Positions 1 through 9,428 are shown, counted from the stretch's first letter. The stretch: 64,000 nucleotides of DNA from Candidatus Krumholzibacteriota bacterium (GCA_029262065.1 JAJDAC010000002.1:186001-250000), one strand, 5' to 3'. The notes: generated by a model not told the origin, from the sequence alone. Numbers and translations are program-made.

Positions 1-1445
1 GCCGACGTGGCGAAGTCCACCAGCTTCGGCGCCGGCGGCAGCGGATCGGCGGCGATCACAGTCAATGTATCCGCACGCGCGGCCAGATCCTCCACCTGCG
101 TGGAGTCGATCCCACCTACCGAGACCAACGCCGAGTCGGGCACCACCGGTGGCACCACCAACGAATCCACGACCGCGGAGTCGGACGCCGCGATCTGCTG
201 CTCGAGGATGCGACGCTCGACGAAGCTGTATGATCCATCAACGTTGCCATCGACCTGGACGATGTCGACCACGCCATCCTTGAAACGGATATCGATGGCG
301 TCGCCCTTCACCTCGTTCACCGAGATGGATTGCGACTGATCGTCGGGCAGGTAGGTGCTCGACGCGCGACCGCGCACCCAGGTGCGAACGATCTCACCGG
401 CGTCGACGTACACCGCCAGCGTGTCACCGGTCAGTACGTTGGCCAACGGAATCGACGAGAACTGTTGGGCGAGCGTGTCGGGCGATGCGTCGACCAGACG
501 ACTGTCGCCGAACACGTCGATCTGCCGCAGTTTCTGATTCTCGTAGGTGAACCGGATCTCGTCACCGGTAAGCACCGTGGCTTCCCGATCCACGCGCGGC
601 GAGCCCTTGAGTATCAGGAGGTCTTCACCCAGGAACGTCATGGTGTCGGCGGTGGCGTTCGTGGTGCCCTGCCGGAACTTCACGTTCCCAATGGCCTGGC
701 TCCATTGGCCGGCCTGATCGAAAGCCATGGTGACACTCTCCACGACCATCTCTTCGCGGCTGCGTCGACGCGACGTCAGCCGGGGCAACGAGTCCACCCT
801 GGCGATGCCGGTGGCCCGATTGAGTTGGCCGTGCTCGCCAACGATGACGGTCGACGCCGCCTGGTCGACCACGCGCACCGAACCGAACGCCTCGAGAAAC
901 TCAGCGGCGCGGTCGTAGACCAGCGAGTCACCGCTGACCACGAACTCTCCGTCGATCAACCGGGCGTTTCCGACCAACGCCAACCAGTCGTCGCGCTTGC
1001 GATAGTAGGCGCGGTCGGAGGTGCCGATGGTGCCGTCGTCCATTTCCAGTCGAACATTGCCGGTGGCCACGCCGCTCTCAGAGGTTTGGCGGACCCGAAG
1101 CCGGTCGCTCCACAGTTTGAGCGAGTCGGTGACCACGTACACGTCGCCGATGAGCAGGAATTCCCCGGTGGTTTCGTAGATGCGACCCTCGATCGAGGTG
1201 GCCTCGAGATCGTCGCCCCACACGCGCACGGGCCCCGCCAGATAGCCCACGTAGGTGCCGTCGGGTTCCTGCACGAATCGGTATCCACCGGGCGAGTCGT
1301 GGCGGTAGCCACCGGCGCCCGACCCGGGCGCGGTTTCCTGGGCCGTGACCGTCGAGCTCGACGACAGCGCGGCAACCACCACCAGCACGGCACCCAGCAC
1401 CGCGCACAGGCGCCGAACAAGACGATGAAATGGGTCAAAGGACAT
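1..1445 (-). CDS. OstA/LptA-like envelope protein (3' end beyond window)
   Basis: The frame opens at ATG 1445, six bases after an AGGA ribosome site, and stays open to the left edge, so about 481 residues are visible and the C-terminus is missing. The protein starts with a basic stretch and a hydrophobic signal segment (LCAVLGAVLVVVAALSSS) ending near an AQ cleavage site. What follows is beta-rich, with repeated short strands such as GPVRVWGDDLEA, GDVYVVTDSLKLWSDRLR and GNVKFRQGTTNATADTMTF. This is the pattern of OstA/LptA jellyroll repeats, which bridge lipopolysaccharide between inner and outer membrane. It lies 74 bases downstream of the ROK kinase gene. In many genomes lptA is followed by lptB and rpoN; here that region is outside the window. 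Family call is good, exact role (LptA versus an LptD-like fragment) is open. Confidence 0.72.
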   Translation of the reverse strand, partial: MSFDPFHRLVRRLCAVLGAVLVVVAALSSSSTVTAQETAPGSGAGGYRHDSPGGYRFVQEPDGTYVGYLAGPVRVWGDDLEATSIEGRIYETTGEFLLIGDVYVVTDSLKLWSDRLRVRQTSESGVATGNVRLEMDDGTIGTSDRAYYRKRDDWLALVGNARLIDGEFVVSGDSLVYDRAAEFLEAFGSVRVVDQAASTVIVGEHGQLNRATGIARVDSLPRLTSRRRSREEMVVESVTMAFDQAGQWSQAIGNVKFRQGTTNATADTMTFLGEDLLILKGSPRVDREATVLTGDEIRFTYENQKLRQIDVFGDSRLVDASPDTLAQQFSSIPLANVLTGDTLAVYVDAGEIVRTWVRGRASSTYLPDDQSQSISVNEVKGDAIDIRFKDGVVDIVQVDGNVDGSYSFVERRILEQQIAASDSAVVDSLVVPPVVPDSALVSVGGIDSTQVEDLAARADTLTVIAADPLPPAPKLVDFATS

Positions 1446-1519
1446 GCAGGTCCTAGCGGCCTCGGACCAGGGGCAACGCGGGAAGCTCCCCATATTGATG
1501 AAGGGAAAGCGTCCCGCCG

Positions 1520-2485
1520 TCAAGCGATCGGACGGATCCCCGCTCCGTTGAAGGAGTCGAGAGCCAGCACGGCGGCCCCCTTGGCCGCTCCCTCCGAGCC
1601 CAGTTCGGCCAGAACCAAGCGCATCGCGGCCACCGGTCCGGGCATGCCACGTTCGTGCAGGGTGGCCCGTGCGGCGTCGAGCAGCGGCTCGCCCAGCCCG
1701 GCGACACCACCGCCAAGGACCACTACCTCGGGATTGAACATGTGCACCACGTTGACGCAGGCCAACCCCAGCCAGTAGCCCGACTCGGCCACAACCTCGA
1801 GGGCCAGCGCGTCGCCGTCGTGCGCGGCGGCACTGATGACCCGCGGCGACATGGCGCCGGCTTGCTCCAGGTGGTGACTCAGCCGCGAGGGGCCCGTCAC
1901 CTGGGCCAACCGCTCCGACGCCCGGCGCGAGATGGCCTGCGCGCTCAGATAGGCCTCGACGTGACCACGATCGCCGCAGGGACACGGCGGTCCCTCGGGA
2001 TCCAGGATCGTGTGGCCAATTTCGGCCGCGGTGCCGCTGTGACCACGAACCAGGCGGCCGTCGATGAACAAGCCCCCTCCGACCCCCGTACCCAAGCTCA
2101 GCATGGCCGCGTGCCCGGCGCCACGCGCGGCCCCCAGTCGAACCTCGCCCAGCAGGGCGGCGTTCACGTCGTTCTCCACGGCCATGTGCTCGAATGCGAG
2201 CGCTCGCGCCAGCTCTCCCTGCAGATCGAACCCTTCGAACTTCTTCAGATTGGGCGCCTGTTGCAGCGAACCGTCGTGACGCACGAGAGCCGCAACCGCC
2301 AGACCCATGGCCGTGACCCCCGCGCAAATGGGCGAGACATGGTCGACCAACCGAGCCACGAAACTCTCGGGGCCCTCGTCACCTTTGGTCTTCAGACTCG
2401 AACGGTGCTCGATCGCGCCGGTGGCGTCCATACGGACGACCTTGGTGTTGGTTCCACCCACATCGACGCCCAGTACCCGTGTCAT
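1520..2485 (-). CDS. ROK-family sugar kinase (glucokinase-like)
   Basis: A 321-residue ROK kinase expected to phosphorylate glucose or a related hexose with ATP in the cytoplasm. The N-terminus MTRVLGVDVGGTNTK is the phosphate-binding loop. Mid-protein GTGVGGGLFIDG and EIGH are the ROK signature, with the catalytic Asp in ENDVNAALLGE. The zinc site reads CPCGDRGHVEAY: a His stands where the third Cys of the classic CxCGxxGCxE pattern usually sits, a substitution also seen in other ROK proteins. The start is ATG 2485, overlapping the folC stop in an ATGA, so translation is probably coupled to folC. Substrate cannot be read from sequence. Confidence 0.9.
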   Translation of the reverse strand: MTRVLGVDVGGTNTKVVRMDATGAIEHRSSLKTKGDEGPESFVARLVDHVSPICAGVTAMGLAVAALVRHDGSLQQAPNLKKFEGFDLQGELARALAFEHMAVENDVNAALLGEVRLGAARGAGHAAMLSLGTGVGGGLFIDGRLVRGHSGTAAEIGHTILDPEGPPCPCGDRGHVEAYLSAQAISRRASERLAQVTGPSRLSHHLEQAGAMSPRVISAAAHDGDALALEVVAESGYWLGLACVNVVHMFNPEVVVLGGGVAGLGEPLLDAARATLHERGMPGPVAAMRLVLAELGSEGAAKGAAVLALDSFNGAGIRPIA

Positions 2486-3861
2486 ACCGCTACCTCTCCA
2501 GATTGCGCGCGGGGAAAACGCTCGCGCAAGGGCAGTCCCTGGTCCCATAGCGTGGAACCCGGCGGCGCCCACAGATCGTCCACGCCCAGCCGATCGAGAG
2601 CCTCGGCCACCAGGAAATTGGAACCGGTCACCAATACCGAGCCGCCATCCACGGCGTAGCGCCGCGCGGCCTCCAGGGCCAATCGAACCGAATCGTAGGC
2701 TTCGATCCCACAATCCGAGCCAGCCCGCGACCGCATGCGATCCCGCAACACCGGGGCCGACAACGAGCGGTACCAGCGAGGCGCCGCGCACAAGACCCGA
2801 AGCGAGGACGCCATCGCCACGTCGAACACTTCCTCCGCGTCCTTGTCGGCCATCAGTCCCAATACGAGAGTGCGCTGAGTTCGTTGACCTTCACTACTCC
2901 ACTGATTCAATACCGCGGTCAAAGCCTGCGTGTTGTGGGCGGTGTCCAGCACCAGTCGCGGCGACACTCCGTATGCTTCGTAGCGACACGGCACGCGAAG
3001 GTCGGTGGCGCGCGCCGTGGTAGGCCAACCCTCGCGTACCGCCAGGTCCTGGAAACCCGCCATCACCAGCGGAGCCAGTCTGCGCTGAACCTGACCCGAT
3101 GAATCGTGTCCGATGGCACTCTGGTCGACCGGCGGCAACGTCTCGAGTTCGATCGGTTCGCCGCCGCGCTCCAAGACGCGCGCGTGCGCCAATCGCATGA
3201 GGTCGTCGGGCAGCGGCGCCAGATAGAACGGCCGGCCGGCTTGCGCCAGCCCCAGTTTCTCCTCGGCAATCGCGGTCAGGGTGTCGCCCAACAACTCGGT
3301 GTGGTCGAGGCCGATGGACGTCAGCATGACCGCCCGCTTGTCCACCGCGTTGGTCGCGTCCAGTCGACCTCCCAATCCCGCCTCCAGAATGGCCACTTCG
3401 ACGCTTTCATTGGCGAAATGAGCGAGACACAACCCGGTGAGCGATTCGAAGAACGTGGTTTGCAGCTCGTCAATCATGCCGCGGTGGCGTGCGACCAATC
3501 GTTGCAGCGCAAGCGACGCAATCGGAACGCCGTCCACGACGATTCGCTCGCTTACCGATAGAAGATGGGGACTGGTGTAGAGGCCCGTTCGCAACCCCGC
3601 CGCCTGACACGCGGCGGCCAACGTCGTCGCGGCGGTACCCTTGCCGTTGGTACCCGCCACCACCACGCATTTCATGTGGCGGTCGGGTCGATCCAGTCGC
3701 GTCAGCAGTTCCCGAATGCCCGTCAGTCCGGGGCGAATGCCCAGGCGCCGAAGTCGGAACAACCACTCGCTCGCCTCATCGTCCGGAGCGAACGGAGGCC
3801 GCAAGCCGTCGATGTCAATGGGATCAGGAGTCTGACGACGATGCGAGTTGCGGTACGTCAT
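2482..3861 (-). CDS. folC: Bifunctional dihydrofolate/folylpolyglutamate synthase
   Basis: Mur-ligase family enzyme that adds glutamate to dihydropteroate and to tetrahydrofolate. The ATP loop VVAGTNGKGTAATTLA, the folate-binding TSPHLLSVSERI region and the C-terminal-domain signature LVLDTAHNTQAL are all present, and length (about 459 residues) is normal. The start is uncertain: ATG 3861 (MTYRNSHRRQ) has GAGG about 13 bases upstream and is preferred; an ATG at 3891 has a badly spaced site. Either start overlaps the end of accD, so accD-folC-ROK look like one transcript. The accD-folC pairing is common in bacteria. Confidence 0.93.
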   Translation of the reverse strand: MTYRNSHRRQTPDPIDIDGLRPPFAPDDEASEWLFRLRRLGIRPGLTGIRELLTRLDRPDRHMKCVVVAGTNGKGTAATTLAAACQAAGLRTGLYTSPHLLSVSERIVVDGVPIASLALQRLVARHRGMIDELQTTFFESLTGLCLAHFANESVEVAILEAGLGGRLDATNAVDKRAVMLTSIGLDHTELLGDTLTAIAEEKLGLAQAGRPFYLAPLPDDLMRLAHARVLERGGEPIELETLPPVDQSAIGHDSSGQVQRRLAPLVMAGFQDLAVREGWPTTARATDLRVPCRYEAYGVSPRLVLDTAHNTQALTAVLNQWSSEGQRTQRTLVLGLMADKDAEEVFDVAMASSLRVLCAAPRWYRSLSAPVLRDRMRSRAGSDCGIEAYDSVRLALEAARRYAVDGGSVLVTGSNFLVAEALDRLGVDDLWAPPGSTLWDQGLPLRERFPRAQSGEVAV

Positions 3862-4753
3862 CGGTAGGCTCGCCTCGGTACGATTGGGCATCCTTCCACA
3901 AGAACAGTAGAAGGTCGCGGATCTCGTTGCGGAGATTCTTCCGCTCGAAGATGCGATCGATCATACCGTGCTCGAGAAGAAACTCACTCATCTGGAATCC
4001 GTCGGGCAACTCGGCGTTGATTGTCTGCTTGATCACCCTTGCACCCGCGAAACCGATCAAGGCCTTGGGTTCGGCGAGAATAACATCGCCCAGCATGGCA
4101 AAACTGGCCGTGACGCCACCGGTGGTGGGGTGCGTAAGCACCGATATGTAGGGCAGGCCCTCCTCGCTCAGGCGGGCCAACATGGCGCTCGTCTTCGCCA
4201 TTTGCATGAGGGACAAGATCGACTCCTGCATGCGCGCGCCGCCCGATCGACTGATGATGATCACCGGTACGCGACGGTCGATGCCATCTTTGATGGCGCG
4301 CGCGATTTTTTCGCCCACCACCGAACCCATGCTGCCACCCATGAACGAAAAGTCCATGACCGAGAGCGAGATGGGAATTCCGTCGATGGCGCCCGCGCCC
4401 GTGATCACCGCGTCTTCGCGGCCGGTCTTGCTACGATTCTCCTTGATGCGGTCCTTGTACTTCTTCGAGTCACGGAAATTGAGAGGATCCATGCTCACCA
4501 GACCAGTATGCGTCTCCTCGAAACTCCCGGGGTCGAGCAGCAACTCGATGTACTTCTGACTGGCAATGGGAAAATGGTAGCCGCACTGGTAGCAGACCCA
4601 CAGGTTCGTCGCGAGCTCCTTGTGGTACACCAGGTCACCGCACTCCGAACACTTGGTCCAGAGATTCTCGGGCAGTTCCTTCTTGGGAACGGCGGCCTCG
4701 TCGGCCGAATTCAGGAAGCGGATACCCTTCCGCGCCCGTTTCAACCATGACAT
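3824..4753 (-). CDS. accD: Acetyl-CoA carboxylase carboxyltransferase subunit beta
   Basis: Beta subunit of the carboxyltransferase that moves CO2 from biotin to acetyl-CoA, the first step of fatty-acid synthesis. The N-terminal zinc ribbon is intact (CSECGDLVYHKE, then CYQCGYH), followed by the crotonase-fold core with SRSGGARMQESILSLMQMAK and TTGGVTASFAMLGD. Of 309 residues, all family landmarks are present. ATG 4753 (MSWLKRARKG) is chosen because GGAG sits 6 bases upstream and the protein then begins as other AccD proteins do; a TTG four codons earlier is possible but has no site. The AccA partner is not in the window. Confidence 0.96.
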   Translation of the reverse strand: MSWLKRARKGIRFLNSADEAAVPKKELPENLWTKCSECGDLVYHKELATNLWVCYQCGYHFPIASQKYIELLLDPGSFEETHTGLVSMDPLNFRDSKKYKDRIKENRSKTGREDAVITGAGAIDGIPISLSVMDFSFMGGSMGSVVGEKIARAIKDGIDRRVPVIIISRSGGARMQESILSLMQMAKTSAMLARLSEEGLPYISVLTHPTTGGVTASFAMLGDVILAEPKALIGFAGARVIKQTINAELPDGFQMSEFLLEHGMIDRIFERKNLRNEIRDLLLFLWKDAQSYRGEPTDDVPQLASSSDS

Positions 4754-4855
4754 GCCAAACTCCAATGCAATGATGAACCCTGCGGATGCTCAAATGGCCT
4801 GCGGATGCTCAAAGGGTAAGTTCCGCCCCGGATCCCGACAACGGGTTTCGGTCGA

Positions 4856-5320
4856 TCACGGTCCGGGCAACTCCCGCAGCATGATGATCGCATCTTCGCC
4901 GGTATCGGAATAGTAGCCCTTCCGAATGGCCACCCCACGAAAACCATGCTTGTCGTAGAACGCCACCGCCGCCCGATTTCCGGCTCGTACCTCCAGGGTC
5001 ACCAGGCGAGCGTTGGAGGCAGCGGAGTGCTCAAGCATGGCCGTCAGCAAAGCCTCGGCAATGCCACGGCGCCGGAACCGCTCGTCCACGCCGATACTCA
5101 CCAGATGCAATTCATCCACCACCGTCCAACCCAGGGCGAAACCAACGGCCCGACTATCCCATAACGCAATTAATGGCAGTCGGTTATCCAAACCCTCCAG
5201 CTCCACGGCCAGCGACTCACGGCTCCAGGGGGTGGGAAAGATCGCCACTTCCAGAGACACCACTGCATCGAGATCAGCCGGCGTGGCGTCCCGGATCGAG
5301 AGGGCCGCGTCTATTCCCAT
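4856..5320 (-). CDS. rimI: Ribosomal-protein-alanine N-acetyltransferase RimI
   Basis: A 154-residue GNAT acetyltransferase. The acetyl-CoA binding segment is VDERFRRRGIAEALLTAM (the RxxGxG/A P-loop) and the C-terminal part, GNRAAVAFYDKHGF, is typical of RimI, which acetylates the N-terminal alanine of ribosomal protein S18. The start ATG 5320 overlaps the end of tsaB by 10 bases. tsaE-tsaB-rimI is a very common bacterial neighbourhood, which supports RimI over other GNAT enzymes. About 100 non-coding bases separate it from accD. Confidence 0.88.
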   Translation of the reverse strand: MGIDAALSIRDATPADLDAVVSLEVAIFPTPWSRESLAVELEGLDNRLPLIALWDSRAVGFALGWTVVDELHLVSIGVDERFRRRGIAEALLTAMLEHSAASNARLVTLEVRAGNRAAVAFYDKHGFRGVAIRKGYYSDTGEDAIIMLRELPGP

Positions 5321-6024
5321 GGTGTCGGAGGCACGGGGCGGTTGACCTCGTCCCCAAGATCCAGCCCGTGAACCCGCTCCGCCTGGCTCGGACTCAGATA
5401 CAGCGGCACGAGCAGTCTGGGGTCGGTCAACCGCGTGGGCCATTCTCCTTCGGCCACGCGCCGCGCCAACTGCTCTGAGAGCCGGGCCACCGGACACCTG
5501 GGTGCGTCGGCGGCAACAATGGATTCCCAACCCGAGGTGTCGGTGGGCGGCGGCCCACACCAGGCAAACGTGGAGTCCGAGGACGGCGCGAAACCACTCA
5601 ACTCGCCGGCCTCGATGCGCGCCGGGGCGACGCTCTCGGCTTCCCCGTCGTAGGCGGCCGCGTAGACGAAGCGCCCGCCGGCGGCGAACGCCGCCACCAC
5701 CGGTCCCGCCGAGGCGGCGCTGGCGATCAGTGGCAGGGTTTCGGCGCAGTGCAATGGAATGCCCGCCGCGAACGCGAGACCCTTCGCAGTCATGATTCCA
5801 ATACGAAGCCCCGTGAAACTACCGGGGCCCGCGATCACGGCCACACGATCGATGTCGGCGCGCGCGGCGCCCGCCGCCGCCAGCGCCCTATCGACCAAGC
5901 CCAACAGGGTCTCGGCGTACCCTTCGCTCGTGTCGTGCTCGATCCAGGCCACGGGCTGGCCATCGCGCACCAGACTCACTGACCCACCGCGACCGACGGT
6001 ATCGATTCCCAGAATCAGGCTCAC
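5311..6024 (-). CDS. tsaB: tRNA t6A synthesis protein TsaB
   Basis: ASKHA-fold partner of TsaD in the complex that makes threonylcarbamoyladenosine at tRNA position 37. The N-terminus SLILGIDTVGRGGSVSLV and the AGPGSFTGLRIGIMTAKGLA motif are diagnostic. The likely start is GTG 6024, whose GTGA overlaps the tsaE stop by four bases; a start 9 codons earlier would add MARRRCGSN and lacks family support. At 237 residues it is of usual length. It shares a transcript with tsaE and rimI. Confidence 0.93.
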   Translation of the reverse strand: MSLILGIDTVGRGGSVSLVRDGQPVAWIEHDTSEGYAETLLGLVDRALAAAGAARADIDRVAVIAGPGSFTGLRIGIMTAKGLAFAAGIPLHCAETLPLIASAASAGPVVAAFAAGGRFVYAAAYDGEAESVAPARIEAGELSGFAPSSDSTFAWCGPPPTDTSGWESIVAADAPRCPVARLSEQLARRVAEGEWPTRLTDPRLLVPLYLSPSQAERVHGLDLGDEVNRPVPPTPWE

Positions 6025-6536
6025 GTTGCTACCACACCTTCGGCGAGCCATGCGGCGCGCACGGCCTCATGGTGTTTCCAGCCAACCGGGTTGGCATTCA
6101 GCGCCATCAATCGGGATTGTGGTCGCGCCGGCACCATGTCGAAGACGACTTCGAGGTACGGAAGGAGCCGCTCCTGCACCGGCGTGGCCCACTCGATCGT
6201 AACGACCGCCCCGTCCGAACGCGCCTCGATCATCGACCCGACCAGATCTTCCACCGCGTCCGATTCGGCCCGGTACAGGTCCACATGTACCAACTCGCGA
6301 ACCGCACCAGCGACGGCGTAGCGATTCTCCAGCGTGAACGTGGGGCTGACAACCGGGCCTTGGCCGCCAAGAGCCTGGACCAGCCCGCCCACGAACAGCG
6401 TCTTGCCCGCTCCCAGATCGCCGCGCAGACAAACCACCGATCCGGGCCGGAGCCACCGGGCCAGACCGCGGGCCAGAGCCTGGGTCCGTGACGGAGAGTC
6501 ACTCTCCACCCGCACTATCGTGTCATCAGAACTCAT
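6021..6536 (-). CDS. tsaE: tRNA t6A synthesis ATPase TsaE
   Basis: Small P-loop ATPase (171 residues) that works with TsaB and TsaD in t6A37 formation. The Walker A loop GDLGAGKT and the downstream VSPTFTLENRY and HVDLYR segments are the TsaE signature. It follows the PorX-like gene by 7 bases and overlaps tsaB by four. No unusual features. Confidence 0.93.
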   Translation of the reverse strand: MSSDDTIVRVESDSPSRTQALARGLARWLRPGSVVCLRGDLGAGKTLFVGGLVQALGGQGPVVSPTFTLENRYAVAGAVRELVHVDLYRAESDAVEDLVGSMIEARSDGAVVTIEWATPVQERLLPYLEVVFDMVPARPQSRLMALNANPVGWKHHEAVRAAWLAEGVVAT

Positions 6537-6543
6537 GGGCTCG

Positions 6544-8097
6544 TCATCGAGGAGTAAGGGTCACGCACGGAACCACGAGTTCTTCGAGCGAGATTCCACC
6601 GTGTTGGAAGCTGTCTTTGTACTGGCGTTCGTACTCGTGGAAGTTGGTCGGATACACGAAGTAATTGTAGTCCTTGGCGCAGATGTAGTTCTCGATCGGT
6701 GAAGCCCGCGGCAGTCCGTACGGCACCGGGTCCTTCATGACGAGAGCCTCCTTGCTATCGACGTTCAGGTTGTCTCCGTACTTGTAGCGAACGTTGGTCG
6801 ACGCATCGCGATTGGCTTTGACGAGCGAAGCCTTCTTGACCTGGATGGATCCGTGGTCGGTGGTCACCACCACCACGGCGTTCTCTCGTGTCGCCAGGTC
6901 TCTCAGTATCTCGAGCAACGTCGAATGCTGGAACCAACTCTGCATGACGCTGCGAAACGCCGTCTCGTCGGGAGCCAGCTCCTGCAACAGCTCGTTGTGA
7001 CTGCGGCCGTGGGCCAGAATGTCGAGAAAATTCACCACGCCCGCCACGAGGTCAACGTCACCCAGACTGGGCAACTGCTTACGCATGTTCTCCATGTCCG
7101 AGATATTGAACGTCTTGAAGTACTTCAGCTTCTTCTTGCCCAGGCCCGCGGCCTTGAGCTGCTGATGCAGCAGGTCTTTCTCGTGGGCATTCTTGCTGCG
7201 TTCCTCGCGCGCCGAGCCTCGCCACCACTGTGGATATTTCTTGGCGATGTCGCGCGGTAAAAGACCCGAAAAGATGGCGTTGCGCGAGAATGGCGTGGCC
7301 GACGGAAGAATGCTGAGATACAGATTCTCTTCCACCGTGTACAGGGATTCGATCGACGGTACCAGCATTCGCCACTGATCCAGCCGCATGCAATCGATGA
7401 GAAAGAAGAACACCTTCTTCCCCTGCTCCAGGTGCGGCAGAACGTGGCGGGCCATGACGTCCTGACTCAGGACGGGCGGATCGTCACCGGCGATCCAGCC
7501 GACGTAGTTGCGTTCGACGAAGCGGGAGAACTCGCTGTTGGCGTCTCGCACCTGGTCGGCGTGCGCTTCGGTCAGGCCCGGATCCTCAAGACGATTGAGT
7601 TCCAGCTCCCACGAAACCATGCGGTCGTAGATGTCGATCCAGTCCTGCCAGTGGTTCGCCTCCATGCGTCGACGAGCCAGATCACTGAAGCTCTGGAGGT
7701 AATCCTGGGTAACCTGTTTTTGCAGAATTCGCCCCTCGTCGAGGGCTTTCTTCAGAGCCATCAGGATCTGCGTGGGGTTGACCGGCTTCACCAGATAGTC
7801 GGTGATGCGACGACCCAGGGCCTTGTCCATGACCTCTTCTTCTTCGTTCTTGGTGATCATGATCACCGGAACGAAGGAGTCGGTCTCCCGGATACCCTCG
7901 AGGGTCTCCAGGCCGCCGCGACCCGGCATGCTTTCGTCGAGCAGGATGGCGTCGAATCGGCGGTTCTGGATGCTGGTCAGCGCGTCATCGCCGTTGCTGA
8001 CGCCAACCACTTCGTAGCCCTTTTTTTCCAGGAAAAGAACGTGGCTGCGCAGTTCTTCGATTTGATCGTCGGCCCAGAGAATGGCCCGTGTGGTCAT
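6544..8097 (-). CDS. porX: PorX-like response regulator with PglZ phosphodiesterase/phosphatase domain
   Basis: A 517-residue fusion. Residues 1-120 are a receiver domain with phospho-acceptor D54 (ILLDESMPG) and the conserved lysine K104 (YLVKPVNP). Residues about 225-515 form a PglZ domain of the alkaline phosphatase superfamily: metal ligand D235 in FFLIDCMRLDQW, nucleophile T268 in LPSATPFSRNAIFSG, and D414/H415 in VVTTDHGS. This is the architecture of PorX, which in Bacteroidetes controls the type IX secretion genes. The start ATG 8097 follows a GGGAG site. A histidine kinase gene lies 79 bases upstream, its likely partner. The domain call is firm; a role in type IX-like secretion here is inference from the family and from PorV/FlgD-tail genes elsewhere in the window. 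Confidence 0.9.
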   Translation of the reverse strand: MTTRAILWADDQIEELRSHVLFLEKKGYEVVGVSNGDDALTSIQNRRFDAILLDESMPGRGGLETLEGIRETDSFVPVIMITKNEEEEVMDKALGRRITDYLVKPVNPTQILMALKKALDEGRILQKQVTQDYLQSFSDLARRRMEANHWQDWIDIYDRMVSWELELNRLEDPGLTEAHADQVRDANSEFSRFVERNYVGWIAGDDPPVLSQDVMARHVLPHLEQGKKVFFFLIDCMRLDQWRMLVPSIESLYTVEENLYLSILPSATPFSRNAIFSGLLPRDIAKKYPQWWRGSAREERSKNAHEKDLLHQQLKAAGLGKKKLKYFKTFNISDMENMRKQLPSLGDVDLVAGVVNFLDILAHGRSHNELLQELAPDETAFRSVMQSWFQHSTLLEILRDLATRENAVVVVTTDHGSIQVKKASLVKANRDASTNVRYKYGDNLNVDSKEALVMKDPVPYGLPRASPIENYICAKDYNYFVYPTNFHEYERQYKDSFQHGGISLEELVVPCVTLTPR

Positions 8098-8176
8098 ATG
8101 AGGTGGACTCCCAAAGTGTCGGGAAGCGTCGATCGGGGTCCCACCAATATACGACAGAACGTCTCGCGTGAGGAGA

Positions 8177-9424
8177 TCAGCGCGTAGGTAGCAGAACGCG
8201 CATGCAGGTGCCCTCGCCCGGCACGCTGCGCGACACCTGGATGTGGCCCTCGTGGTACTCCACGATGATACGGTGGACCAGGACCAGGCCCATGCCCCAA
8301 CCCCGCGGCTTGGTCGTGAAACCGGGCTCGAAAACACGCTTGGCCACGGTACTGGTCATGCCCTTTCCGTTGTCGTCCACCAGCAGCTCGATCCAGTCGT
8401 CGCTGGAGCGACGGCAGGACACCGTCACCACGCCATCTTCCTTGTCGATCGCATCCAGCGCATTTTTCACCAGGTTTTCCAGCGCCCAGTCCAGCAGTTC
8501 AAGGTTGATGGGCGCCAGGGGCACCTCTTCGATCTGCTCGACGATCTGCACGCGCTTGCCCAGATGGGGCAGACGACGTTGGAAGTAACGGCACACCTGG
8601 GTCACGAGTCCATCGACCCGTTCGAGACGTCGCTTGGGGCGGCTGCCAATCTGGCTGAAACGCGCCGACACCTTCGACAATCGATCGACGTCGCTCTGCA
8701 GTTCGCGCACCAGTTCCGATGGCGTCATCGCGACCTCGTCGAGCTCTTCTTCACGCAGCAACGCCAACCAGCCGTTGGCACTGGTAAGCGGCGTACCCAT
8801 CTGGTGCGCGGTTTCCTTGGCCATGCCCACCCAGATGCTGCGCTGTTCACTTCGCTTCATGTTGCGAAACGCCAGCAGCGCCACCCCCATGAAGGCCACG
8901 ATCAACATCATGCCCAGCCACGGCATCCACAACAGCTGACGCGACAGCGCGCTCTCGCCGAAATGCAGTTGGCCCAACGCGACGCCGCCGCCCGGCGCCG
9001 TAACCGGAATCGGTGCACGCCGACGATCGTAGGCCACCGTCAATTCGCGCACACGCGCGATGTCGGGATCTTCCGTTTCGCCTTGCACGTGTGAGAAGCT
9101 CTCGGGCAACGGCACACCAACCTGATCGACGTTCCAGATCACGGGGCGCCCCTGGCGGTCGGTCACGACGAAGGGGAAAGCCACGTTGTGGATGGCCTCG
9201 GACAGCGGCGCGAGTTTCAACGAGTCGGGCGTAGCCGAGAAAATGGTCTCGGCCACGATACTGGCCAGCAGCCCCGTGGTCAGTTGAGCCTGCTCATCGA
9301 CCTGCCGCGAGATACGCACCGTGAAAAACGCCACGATGGTTGCGATGATCACGAGGCCCGACAGGAGGTAGGCCCGCAGCAACGCGCGAAAAGTTGGGCC
9401 CCGGAGTTCGGAAAGCCGCGCCAT
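8177..9424 (-). CDS. Membrane sensor histidine kinase (likely partner of the PorX-like regulator)
   Basis: A 415-residue kinase. A first membrane helix at about residues 14-33 and a second at about 172-195 (WLGMMLIVAFMGVALLAF) enclose an extracytoplasmic sensor region. The phospho-acceptor helix contains AKETAHQMGTPLTSANGW, and the ATPase domain has the N box LENLVKNALDAI, DDNGKGM, and GWGMGLVLVHRIIVEYHEG. The start ATG 9424 is 4 bases after the serS stop. No HAMP domain is obvious. Pairing with the downstream receiver-PglZ gene is inferred from adjacency; the combination recalls PorY-PorX. Confidence 0.9.
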   Translation of the reverse strand: MARLSELRGPTFRALLRAYLLSGLVIIATIVAFFTVRISRQVDEQAQLTTGLLASIVAETIFSATPDSLKLAPLSEAIHNVAFPFVVTDRQGRPVIWNVDQVGVPLPESFSHVQGETEDPDIARVRELTVAYDRRRAPIPVTAPGGGVALGQLHFGESALSRQLLWMPWLGMMLIVAFMGVALLAFRNMKRSEQRSIWVGMAKETAHQMGTPLTSANGWLALLREEELDEVAMTPSELVRELQSDVDRLSKVSARFSQIGSRPKRRLERVDGLVTQVCRYFQRRLPHLGKRVQIVEQIEEVPLAPINLELLDWALENLVKNALDAIDKEDGVVTVSCRRSSDDWIELLVDDNGKGMTSTVAKRVFEPGFTTKPRGWGMGLVLVHRIIVEYHEGHIQVSRSVPGEGTCMRVLLPTR

Positions 9425-9428
9425 ATGC

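Noticed and set aside
956-1438. A 160-residue open frame on the minus strand rich in Arg, Pro and Trp
   Set aside because: It is a shadow frame. The frame starting at ATG 1445 gives a signal peptide and OstA-type strands and runs through the whole region.
330-1778. A 482-residue plus-strand open frame opposite the OstA-like gene
   Set aside because: High GC leaves long antisense frames open. Composition is Arg/His/Gly-rich with no domain, and it spans two real genes on the other strand.
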